DNA from: Aristolochia californica
Taxonomy: Eukaryota; Streptophyta; Magnoliopsida; Piperales; Aristolochiaceae
Assembly (NCBI GenBank): GCA_029961685.1
Contig: JARWKL010000010.1
Location: 26,758,067-26,822,066, forward strand
Reading direction: 5' to 3'
DNA: 64,000 nt
The notes under the pieces: model-generated
What the model was told of the DNA's origin: nothing
The model's input: the letters and a program-made list of their open reading frames with translations, nothing else
The model's database searches: none
Translations under genes and position numbers: made by a program
Part shown: one piece after another, positions 13,501 to 23,639 of the stretch
Layout: every line of letters starts with the position of its first letter
Numbering within the stretch: position 1 is the first letter of the stretch

Positions 13501-13866
13501 CCCCCTCAAGATGGGGTGAGAGAACAACATGAACTTCCAGCTTGTTGCAAATGATGTATAGAATTTTTTTGTATAAAATGACACATCTTACAATATGCCT
13601 TCATCTTCCAACACTCCCCTTCACATTGTTGCGTCCTTCCAAGAGGCCCTGGCATAAGATAAGTGAGAGTAAAAATCACTCGTAGCTGCAAAGACATTAC
13701 TCCATATTCCAGTCTTATCTCATGTTGGATGTATGGCACACTTCGTCTTCTGTAGGTAGTGTGTCTATCGGCATTGCTCTGAAGTGTCCATGTCCCTCCA
13801 CAGGACAACGACTTTCAAATGGTAAGAGTAATAAAAGCCATTACAGGGGGGGGGTAGTGGGCTTAT

Positions 13867-14006
13867 TTATCATGGTGTCCCAATCCGGACTCTGACTCTC
13901 ATGGTATCCCAACCGTGATATTTTTTAGAGTAAAACTTATCATGGTATCCTAACCCTGACACCTACTCTCATGGTGTGCCAACCGTGATATTTTTTAGAG
14001 TCAAAA
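13867..14006. repeat. 70-bp tandem duplication inside the non-autonomous element
   Basis: 13867-13936 and 13937-14006 both read TTATCATGGT...CCGTGATATTTTTTAGAGT with a few mismatches. The second unit starts exactly where the first ends. Confidence 0.8.
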
Positions 14007-14684
14007 TTATGGTATGAAAAAAGGTACTCAGGCCACCTCTTCTTTAATAATAATGTCTCCTCCAAAGAAACATAATAGCTGAATATAACACGACCATCTT
14101 CTAACACTTATAATACGAACCAAAATAATAAACCTTGTTAAAGAACCCATGAAATAATCCGATATTAAATTTTCATTTGTACGTCCCCTTTCTTGAATAT
14201 TTTTGTCACATAAAACTTATCCACAATATATGGAATAAAATACATCTTTCTTCTACTTCTACTTCTTTTACTTTTCTTCCTCAAGTTGGGAGGCAATGGC
14301 AGTGATCCCAACTTGAACCAAATATCATAGATGTAGCAATAAGTCCAAATAATATAGATGTAGTAATAAGCCCTTAAACCAGGGAGAAGTGAGATATTTT
14401 TCTGATATAGCAACTCAAATAGTGACGCAAACCAATGGGTTTAAATTTGGATTTTTTAATGCAACAGAATATCAGCATGACCTTTGATTCTTCCAACGCG
14501 AATATATCTTTAAATATAGATCAAAATTATATGATTTTTTTCCTTCTAAAACCAGACTCAAATAAATTTCATCCAAGTATAAATTATCTTCATAAAATAT
14601 AATTATCAGAAGATAAATAATCTAATAGATTTTGGTCTACGCCATCTGGCAGAACTAAGAACTGTTTCTCCTTTTTTTCAAATA

Positions 14685-15070
14685 GAGAATTAGTTGAATA
14701 TGTAATAAAATAGACTTATAGATATTTATTTTGATATATAATTCTCCATATAAAGTCTCATTAATGTTAGATAAAATACCTTAGAAGTTGAAGCTCTTTG
14801 CTGTTGCTCAAACCTCTTTTTTCAAAATGACCTTCGCTGCTTCAAATATAATTTCTCTTTGTAGATAACTCTGATTGAAAATTAGTTGAATAGGTAAGAG
14901 AATAGACATATAGATATTTGTTTTGATATATATATTTCTCCATATAAAATCTCGTTCTTGATAGCATAAAATACCTCAAAAGTTGAAGTTTTTTGCTGTT
15001 GCTTGAACCTCTTTTGTAATCTGACCTTCGCTCATTCAAATATCGATTCTCTTTGTAGATAACTCCGATT
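14685..15070. repeat. About 190-bp tandem duplication inside the non-autonomous element
   Basis: Two diverged units share the landmarks TTAGTTGAATA, TTTTGATATAT, CTCCATATAAA, GTTGAAG, TTGCTGTTGCT and CTCTTTGTAGATAACT in the same order. A related single unit appears near 61270-61500. Confidence 0.75.
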
Positions 15071-15289
15071 GGAAAATATAATTTTTTATTGGAAACTAGA
15101 CTCGAATATATTTCTAGAAATAAATAATTTACAATATGAAAAGCTAATTATAGAGATGATAACACAAAGCAAACTAGCGGGTGTAGGGACTGAAAAAAAT
15201 ACAAACCTAGACTTAGGGTTTAGGGTTTAGGGTTTAGAGAAAAGGATTTCCTTATCTCTGTCCGTTGACCAAGTCAACTCTCAGAACCT

Positions 15290-15301
15290 GCTCTGATACC
15301 A
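15290..15301 (-). other. Primer binding site (initiator tRNA-Met) of the non-autonomous element
   Basis: GCTCTGATACCA on the plus strand is an exact match to the tRNA 3' end and adjoins the right LTR. Confidence 0.9.
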
Positions 15302-15766
15302 TTTTGAATTTATAGAAAAGAGAAATATTTCATTGATTTGTTTGTAATCAGAGTACATGAACCTCTATTTATAATAGAGGAAAGTAGTAGAGTCCAACTA
15401 CAATTAAACTACCCTTGTCCCTATTACACCCAAACTCTAACACTTAACGATAAGTCCTACAATAATAAAATAACTAATTATAAATGGAAGATTAACATGA
15501 CTAAAACACCTTTAAACTGAAACTCCTCTATGAGACCTACTTCCATAATAATTGTGTCTCTGTAAGACTTCTTCTTATGTAAGACTTGTTATTGTGTAAG
15601 ACTCATAATGCCACAATTGTATAGGCATGCGTCTTCTCCTTGGTCTATGGGCCTTAAGCCCATCTTCCAAATCACTTGGATGTATGGGCCTTCCTTGGTC
15701 TTATGGGCTTGGGCCCATCTTCCAACACACTTGCATATGTGGGTCTTCCTTGGTCGTGTGGCCCTG
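15302..15766 (-). repeat. 5' LTR of the non-autonomous element, terminally eroded
   Basis: Colinear with 13036-13475. The match is lost after GGTCGTGTGG near 15761. Confidence 0.85.
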
Positions 15767-18045
15767 AACAAGGTATTGTGTCACAATAAATAATGTCGGG
15801 CTCACCATCTCAAAATGGTGTGACTGAAATGATAAACCAAACATTAATGGACATGGTGAGGAATATGATTAGTAACTTTTATCTCTCATTGTCTTCTATG
15901 GAGTGAAGCTCTAAAAACTGCAACATATATACTAAATAGGGTTCCAACCAAGGCAGCTCACAAAATATAATTTGAGCTATAGAAAAGTTGGAAACCTAGT
16001 TTAAGGCATGTACATGTTTGGGGTTGCGCAACTGAAGTTAGAATCTACAATCCACATGGGACAAAGTTTGACTCTAGAATAGTCAGTGGATATTTCATTA
16101 GCTATGCAAAAAAGTCTAAGGGATATAAATTTTACTGTCCATTTCGTGCGACGAGAATTGTGGAATCTAAGAATGCAAGGTTCCTTAAGAATGATAAGAT
16201 TAGTAGAAGTAATCAACCTCAAAACTTAGTTTTTGAGGAGTATAGTAGTTATCAACTTACTCCTACTTCTTTACATACACTGGTTGTGTTTCATGATAAT
16301 AATCAAGATTTGATTATTCAAGAACAACCAATCTTGATGAAACAAATCATCATGAGGATATTTCTATAAATCCAGTTAGTTAACATTCTCAACCTGAAAA
16401 TGTTGAAGTAACATTAAGAAGATCTTCAAGAATTAGGAAACCTATAATTTCTTTAGATTATATTGTGTACCATCAAGAATCTGACATAACCATTAATGTT
16501 GAAGAGGATCCTATTACGTTTTCAAATCCACATTATGGAATGAAGCAATGAAGGAAGAGTTGGATTCACTGGCTAATAACCAAATTTGAGATCTTGTTGA
16601 ATTGCCTAAAGGGGAGAAGGTCATTGGCTGTAAGTGGTTTTTAAAACTAAAATAGACTCTTTAGGCAATATTGAGAGATATAAGGCAAAACTTGTAGCCA
16701 ACTGATTCACTCAACAAGAAAGAATTCATTATTACGATACCTTCTCTTCTGTTTTAAAAAAGGATTCATTTATGATAAACATAGCATTGGTAGCTCATTT
16801 TTATATGGAGTTACATCAAATGGGTGTGAAAACAATTTTTCTCGATAGAGATAAAGAGGAAGAGGTTTACATGAAAGAATCTAAAGGTTTTATTTCAGAG
16901 GGGAATGATCACTTGGTTTGTAGGCTTAAGAAATCTATATATGACTAGAATAAGCCTCCCATCAAATATAAAAATTCTATGATGTTATTTCTTCATTTGG
17001 TTTTACGGAGAATATCATAAATCAATGTATATACCATAAGATCAATGGGAGCAAAATAATTTTCTTAGTCCTATATGTAGATAATATTCTACTTGCTTGA
17101 AGTGATTTAGGTTAACTTCATGAGGTAAACAATTTCTCTCGATGCAATTTAATATGAAATATATGGGTGAAACTTCTTATGTCATAGGCATAAAGACTGA
17201 GAGAAACATATCCCGAGGGACATTAAGATTGTCTCAAGAAACCTATCTCAATAAAGTTTTAGAGAGATTTCGTATGAAGAATTGTTCATCTGGTGTTGCA
17301 CCTATTGTCAAAAGTGACAAGTTCAATTTTGTAACAAGGTCCTAGAAATGATTTGGAGAAGGAATAAATGAAAAATATTCCTTATGCTTCCACGTTTTGG
17401 AGTTTAATGTATACTCAGGTTTGCATAAAACTTGACATTGCATATGCAGTTGGAATGTTAGGCAGATATCAAAGTAACCATTGGAGAACTGTAAAGAAAG
17501 TCATGTGATACCTTCAAGGGACTAAAGATTAAAAACTTACATATAGGTGATCTGATCATTTGGAGGTGATTGGATATTTAGATATTGATTTTGCTGGTTA
17601 CCTTGACTCGAGAAAGTCAACATCAGGATAAGTTTTCATATTAGCCGGAGGAGTTATTTCTTGTTGAAGTGCAAAATAATCTTTGATTGTTACTTCTACC
17701 ACATAAGCAAAGTTTGTAACATATTTTGAAGCGACATCACTAGCCACATGGTTGATAGGTTTTATTTATGGACTTGAAATTGTTAATACAATCTCTAAGT
17801 TATTGAGGATTTATTGCGATAATTCCAATGCAGTATTTTAGGCCAAGAACAATAAGAGCGAAAGTCGTAGTGAACACATTGACATTAAGTATTTAGTTAT
17901 TCGAGAACATTTAAAAAAAAACAAGTTGTTGTGGAGCACATCAGCATTGGATTGATGGTTGTTGATACGTTGACAAAAGGTCTACCACCTATTTCTTATA
18001 TGCTAGATGTTGAACACATGATACTCAGTTCTACTATGTAGTTTT
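15767..18045 (+). pseudogene. Copia pol, second part (integrase end, RT, RNase H), decayed
   Basis: This continues the integrase from 13035: SGSPSQNGVTEMINQTLMDM at about 15797, then ILNRVPTKAAHK and a LRHVHVWGC-like motif (15930-16030). RT follows in pieces at 16530-17345, with a catalytic YVDNILLA-like motif near 17080 in place of YVDD. RNase H and the C-terminal motifs HIDIKYLVIREH and DTLTKGLPP appear at 17580-18030. There are many in-frame stops, so it is a fossil. Confidence 0.85.
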
Positions 18046-18415
18046 TTATGTAATTGTGATACCCTTTATGTTTATATCATATTTTGTCAATTGAAAAACG
18101 CCATTAATTGTATTCTTGTCTTCTCTTATTTAGTTGTATACATGAAGTTTAGAGAATGACCATATATGTTTAAATTTTGGTTTTCCTGAATGAGCATTTG
18201 GAAGTTCATTCATAAATATATGTGCCACATATGGTTCTCTTTCAAAGGAAAAAGTTGCATTGTGATAAGTAGGAGATAATATTTGCTCTAAAGGACTTAC
18301 CATCACGATTCACGCAATTTAAATTCTTTTGTTTGGATAGAAGTATATTATATCTATGGAAAATATTTTGAGGATGTATCAATATTGAATGGTATATAAA
18401 AAGTATTGAATGGGT

Positions 18416-18480
18416 CAAGTGGGAGAATGTTAGGCACGTTCCATGAGTCGACCCATTTTGATGTGATTTTCCTTTAGATG
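18416..18480 (+). other. Probable polypurine tract and 3' LTR start of the plus-strand copia
   Basis: AAGTGGGAGAA runs into TGTTAGG at 18428, a common copia junction. No matching 5' LTR was found upstream, so the LTR length is unknown. Confidence 0.55.
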
Positions 18481-19346
18481 TAGGGATAATGGATAGTTGT
18501 AATTGCCCATTAGTTACAACTTATCTTCTTTTGATGAAAAAATGTTTTGAGAAGTTGTTACATGAAGTTTTTCAAGATAAGAAAAAGAGGATCTGGCCTA
18601 ATAAAGAAGTTTGTGTCTCCATCTATTGCATTTTGGATAGACTAGACAACTTTCTAGAAATTCCTAGAATTTGATTGTCATGGATGGAAGTATGTATCTT
18701 GGGCTTTTGCTTTTCATTTTATTTATGAATTTCATAAATGTTTAGAAATTCTGCTTTCAAGCTTCACATAAACGAGTGCAATAATCGTTGTTATTAACAT
18801 AGATGAAGCTGAATTTGTGTGGGAAGTGCAAGTGTTGGAGGCCATATGGTTGAACAAATGAAGGATGAAATATTCCACAACATGGAATATTTTGAGAGAA
18901 AAGTGAAAATTGAGAGGGAGAGACAATTGAGAAGATATTGTGGCAAGAAAGTTTTGGCAGCAAAAGACGGTTTGATTTTTGGTAGTATCTTTGATGACAA
19001 CAAGGATTGGGATCAGGCCATTAGCTCTAATACCATGAAATGTTTTTTGAATGGGAAAAACTTGGCAAAGAGTTTGATTTTATCACATGTGGATTGGGTT
19101 ATAGGAATGTTTTGAACGACTCTTTCCTCATTCTCCTTCAATTTGATCTTAGGCTGATAGACAAAGTGTTTCCTTCATTGAGAAGATTTTCTCTCGTTAC
19201 ATCTTTCTTTAACTTTTCTTATACTGGTCTTATTTGTCTTTTTGCTAGCTGTAAGTTACATTTGCTAGGAGCTTCTTCGCCAAAGTTTCGGTCCTTTTGT
19301 TTGTCTTGAACGTTGGAGAGAATCTCTTAAACTCCCCTCCATCCTA
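18481..19346. other. No gene recognised; probable LTR remnant and 3' flank of WRKY gene
   Basis: An open frame at 18819-19115 (98 codons, plus strand, with a charged FERKVKIERERQLRR segment) matches no family I know, and several overlapping minus-strand frames are equally long. 19290-19346 is probably the 3' untranslated region of the WRKY gene. Confidence 0.4.
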
Positions 19347-21351
19347 TCACAAAATCCCTGAAAGAATGCCGACGTCAATAAACGGGGACGTAGGTGACCA
19401 GGAGACGGAGGAAGACGAAGAAGAAGGCGGGGAAGATAATGAGCTGGGGTCGTTGTTCGACAACTTTGAGACGTTCAGCGGGTTCCTTACGACGAAGGGA
19501 ACAATATCCTCAAGCAGCCCTAAGGAGGTTCCCATGGAGCTCGCATCCTCTTCGCCAACTCCGCCCCCAACTTGCGCTTCTTGTCTCACGCGTGCCGTCG
19601 TAGTGGCGTCTGGTAAGTTGGCTGGAGGGCTGGACCCGGTTGGCTGTTCTCGTTGGTCTTGTTCTTGGTTGGGCGGATCTGAAGGTTTAAGCCTCTCGCT
19701 GGGCTGAAACTCTGGTCTGAAACTCATGGGTCGAGTTCTGAGGAAGTGAGAGTAGGCGAAATGGAGATGGAGCCCTTCGTAGGTGACGATGAGCGTGTCG
19801 GGGTCGTCTTTCGATCTTTCAACTTGCTTCTTTGCTCTGCATCGAGGGTTCGTGCACCTGTAATAACTCCTGCACAAGAAGCATAACAGAGAACCCGCTT
19901 TAGCATAACTTCCCTTCCCTGATTCAATGGCTGTAGCTCATGAACCATGAACGCACTCTGGATTTGCTTTAGAAGAAGGGGACAAAAGTGCTGTCTCAAC
20001 AGTGGTCTTTACCACTTTTACTTGATTACGTGTGATCAAGTGATGGTCAGAGCTACAGTCCTTAGACACTGACATGAGCACCAAAGTCAAACAATTAACA
20101 TCTTGTGATTATCTCCGTCCCCAGACTTATGCGGAGGACGATGTGGACTACACCAAGTAGGAAAGCTCTGCTTCAAATTCCCAAGTAGAACCCGGAGATT
20201 TGTTAATCTCGTTTCTACGATTGAGAAGAACATCGAGGCCATCCGTACAAGTGACTCCAATGGGTTATCCTGATTGCCGTCTCAGGAAACCCCGGGCTTC
20301 ACGTAAAAAAGGAAGCAAAAGAAAACCAAGGGCTTAATGGCTTTCAAATGGAGGTCCATAGTTTCGATACTATTTAACTGCGGGAATCTTTAAGGTTCTG
20401 GTGTAGCTACTAAGAAGGAAATTGGCATGGGAGGAAGGCGGCACTTTAGATCCCAAAATACGATGCGACAATTGAAGGAGCTGCAGCTTTTGTCAAAGTA
20501 AAAATGGCAAAGGCATCTCTCCCTGTTCATGAAAATGGCAAGTGTAAGGAGACATGTCGCTCGCACCGACCGGTGGTTTTATATCTTTTTATTTTACGAG
20601 GGGTGGTAAATCTGGACCATTTTTAGCGATTCTAAAATTTTCTTCATTTCGCGTTTTTCTGATCAAGGACTTCATTGGTACTACTGGACGCATCATCTGT
20701 TAAATTAGACCGAAAATGCTCAGTTCTTCTGGGCGTTTGCGAGGAGGCCGGACAGGGAACACTTGAAAAATTAATCCAGCGGAGAAATCCGAAAATAGAA
20801 CACGAAAAGAAATTCAGGAATTTTTGTGCTTCCAGAAATGAAATTAGACCAAATTTAAAACCACGGAAAGTCTACCTAGGATTCGGACTATTTTTGATCG
20901 ATTTCTGCCCGTACTTTCTCCATTTGTAGCCATCATCCGCCGGTGTATTCCCTGAGCTCTTGATCTTCAGCGTGTACTTGTTATCAACTTTGCTGAGCCC
21001 CTTCTTGATCAAAACACTAGTAGAAAAAAACGAGCAGCTTTAGATTATAAGACACATCGCTATTTGTTAAATAAACACATGAGAAAAAAAAAAAAAAGCA
21101 CAGGCCCATCAAACATACGACGGCGGTGAGGTAATGAGCTCTTCCAATTCTATGGTTTGCCTAGTCGTTGATAAAGCGCTTTCGATATCTTCAATTGTAG
21201 GTCCTGAATACAGGTTCAGGATGGAACCGGATTGAGATCCTAAGGATTGGGGTGGAACGAAAAACGGCGTCTCGTCGTCGAGTAGCTCTCTTACGAGCTC
21301 TTCTTCAGACCCAGAAGCACAATTAGCGTGGGGTTCTTCAGTGGCGGCCAT
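19347..21351 (-). CDS. WRKY49-like: WRKY transcription factor, WRKY49-like (3 exons, 298 aa)
   Basis: A nuclear DNA-binding regulator expected to recognise W-box (TTGAC) promoter motifs. Exons read 21351-21119, 21016-20876 and 19869-19347. Donors are GTATGT and GTAGAC, acceptors CTACTAG and GTGCAG, and the phases agree, giving 298 residues. The single WRKY domain has WRKYGQK at residues 110-116 and a C-X4-C-X23-H-X-H zinc site at Cys130, Cys135, His159 and His161. The second intron (about 1 kb) splits the domain after NPR, the conserved position for group I C-terminal, IIc, IIe and III domains. The finger sequence ([28 protein letters not shown]) resembles Arabidopsis WRKY49. The C-terminus is rich in Pro, Ser and Asp/Glu with a polyserine stretch. 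The start is the first ATG of an open frame that splices in phase. No break is seen. Which WRKY49 orthologue it is remains an inference. Confidence 0.9.
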
Positions 21352-23132
21352 GAACGTAGAAGCGGGGATTCACTTCATAAGCAGGAAGCCAGAGAGAAGG
21401 GAAGGAAAGGGCTATGAAAGAAAAGGAGGAATGAGAGAGAGGACGGGTATAAGATGACATTTACGATATTACAGTTCATCATAAAACTTGGTGTAGATTC
21501 TTCGAGTCTCTAGAGCTCTCTAAGACAAAAATAGCCTTACCTGATTTTGTTCCTTTCCGATAATTGGATATGGTATTGATGGGGGTTAGATAGAAGTTAA
21601 GGTGGAGCAGAATTGAAAGTACCTGATCCATGACCTCCATTTCAACTAATCCATCCACACAGCCAACCGCCCCAAAAGCAGGATTTGATTTGCTTTCTTG
21701 TCTTTGGTTTAATGCTATCACTTGACTTCCTTATGCACAAGTACTTGTTCAATTGGATCATTTACGATAATGTAATTAAACCTCAAGGGCAGCATTCTAG
21801 TCCATAACTCGGGGACGTTATCGGATTTTTGTCTTGCATGGGGTTGACTCACGTAAAGACAAACGACGGTTGACGGGGAGGCAGCGGGAGGGGCAAGGTG
21901 GTCAATGGCTTGAGTCAGACCTGCTCGTACGTAATTGAAGAGTCAACGGGTTGGAGCAGAAGACAGGACACATGATATTGTGAAATTAGTCGGCCCGTGA
22001 ATGAGAAAATGTGTGTGGGATGTGGGTCTCCTGTTTCCGTGATGTCTCTGTCGTCTCTGCCGGCAAAGGCAAGCGACGTGCCAACCACTCCAGGTGGTGG
22101 GTTCCACGACGCGGACCCAGAAAAATCAGGGTTGCCTACTTACCACCCTCTTTCGGTTCCTTGGCGAGGAGTCAGAATCGCCGCCTCAGACTCTACTTTG
22201 TTGTTCTCAGCGCCGGGCGCCACCTCCGTGGCTTAAATAATCGGGGCTCCGGCGCAACCCTGTTTTATGTCGTCGGAAGCGAAGGTGACGGAATAAAGTT
22301 GTTTTGCGAGGGAGATGTTCTATTATCATCATAAATACCAGGATTAGGACAAGGAACGGACATCCGTTTCAACATTGACTAATTCGTACTGGAGTTCTTA
22401 ATATCGATAACAACTGACGTTTACATTGAATGGTATCTCCCGATTGCAGCTGGTCACATGGCTTTATCAATCCAGTTCTACTGAAGTGCTACTTTCTATT
22501 AGCTCAAGCATGGCGTTGAGTGTTACTGTCACTCCATTGATCTTGTTCAGAACTACTCAATGAAATCCTCCGGCAGTTTTATTATATTTTTCGGAAACGG
22601 TAGTTCTTTGTCACTTTTGATTTTGGCAAAATTTCTCAAAATCGAACTCTACAGAAACGTTAGTTCTTAGTCACTGATGAGTTAGGATTTTTTAAATAGG
22701 CTGTGTTTGTCTATTAAACTGGAATGTATAATCAACATCGAGGGATTTGGAAGATGGACCCGGCATAACGCAGATACATGCATGAGGTTATACGTCTGTG
22801 TTTGCTGTTGCTCACAATGACTGAGAGAGACGGCAATCCAAGAACACATGCTCTTGCCAGAGAATCTCAGTGAAATGGTCCCTCAGCCGGGGGGGGGGAG
22901 GTGGTTAATATTAATTATATTAATATTTCCATTCATTTGTAATGCTCCCAATTCGTTTTTTCATAGTCACCTGAAAGTTGAAAACCAGTCCTCATCACTG
23001 AAGCGGAAATTTTTTCTGAGACATTCAATATTACTTGTCTTATAAGGTGTGGTAGGAGATACCATAAGAGTTTTCATTCTCTGGAATAGTTCATACTCAT
23101 CATCCATGAGGATCTTTTGTCTGATTGAAGCC
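21352..23132. other. Upstream region of the WRKY gene, no gene recognised
   Basis: 21352-21480 should hold the 5' untranslated region and core promoter of the leftward WRKY gene. 21840-22330 is distinctly richer in G+C than its surroundings and carries two overlapping plus-strand frames (21997-22236 and 22011-22334) with no known domain. The rest is AT-rich spacer. Confidence 0.45.
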
Positions 23133-23584
23133 TATTAGAAACATTGCTCTAAAAGATCGACCTCGTAGAGAAGGATCAGCGGGGGACCAAATTTGTCAAC
23201 ACAGATATTGGGGGCAGCGGGATTCGAACACATGACCAACCTGCTCTGATACCATGTTGAAACCATTGGGCTAAAAGGCTTGAACCTTTTAGGAAAGCAA
23301 CCCCATAGATCTTATACAAGGATGACCCGGTCGATACAAACACAAATTCCAACACTCCCCCGCACGGAAAACCCGTGGACAAATTCACCGAAAAAACCCG
23401 GGACAAACTCCTGGAAAAACCCAGGACAAATTCACCAGAAATACCTGGGATAAAATTCGGTGGGAGCGGGACTCGAACTCGGGACCAACCTGCTCTGATA
23501 CCATATTAGAACCATTGCTCTAAAAGATCGACCTTGTAGAGAAGGAGCAACGTGAATATTAAAGACAAGGGCCAAATTCCAACA
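23133..23584 (-). mobile_element. TRIM-type miniature LTR element with three LTR copies
   Basis: The 452-bp block is flanked by an exact AAGCC duplication (23128-23132 and 23585-23589). The outer LTRs begin TATTAGAA(A/C)CATTGCTC (23133 and 23504) and the right one ends CCAACA at 23584. A central LTR (23254-23356) has a primer site GCTCTGATACCA on its left (23242-23253) and a polypurine tract complement CTCCCCCGCACGG on its right. A second primer site lies at 23492-23503. This gives LTR-internal-LTR-internal-LTR, a tandem TRIM arrangement. There is no coding capacity. Confidence 0.8.
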
Positions 23585-23639
23585 AAGCCTAATCTTTTGT
23601 CTAATTGAAGCCTAATTAGTTGTGGTCTGTTTGACTTTC

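Larger units (their letters stand above)
13036..15766 (-). mobile_element. Non-autonomous LTR retrotransposon inserted in a copia integrase
   Basis: Similar LTRs (13036-13500 and 15302-15766) enclose about 1.8 kb with no recognisable protein domain. A polypurine tract (minus strand CATCTTGAGGGGGTG) adjoins the left LTR and an exact initiator tRNA-Met site (GCTCTGATACCA, 15290-15301) adjoins the right one, so it is oriented leftwards. Host integrase codons stop at ...LEEC before it and resume with GIVSQ after it. The right LTR begins TT rather than TG and lacks roughly the last 25 bases present in the left LTR, so the target duplication is no longer exact. A second, partial family member lies at 61140-62015. 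Confidence 0.88.

Noticed and set aside
18819..19309. Candidate small protein genes on the plus strand
   Set aside because: The two frames overlap each other and several minus-strand frames, and no domain or splice context supports them.
23200..23260. Possible tRNA gene because of GGGATTCGAAC followed by CTCTGATACCA
   Set aside because: There is no D-arm or anticodon stem; the CTCTGATACCA part is an LTR-element primer site.
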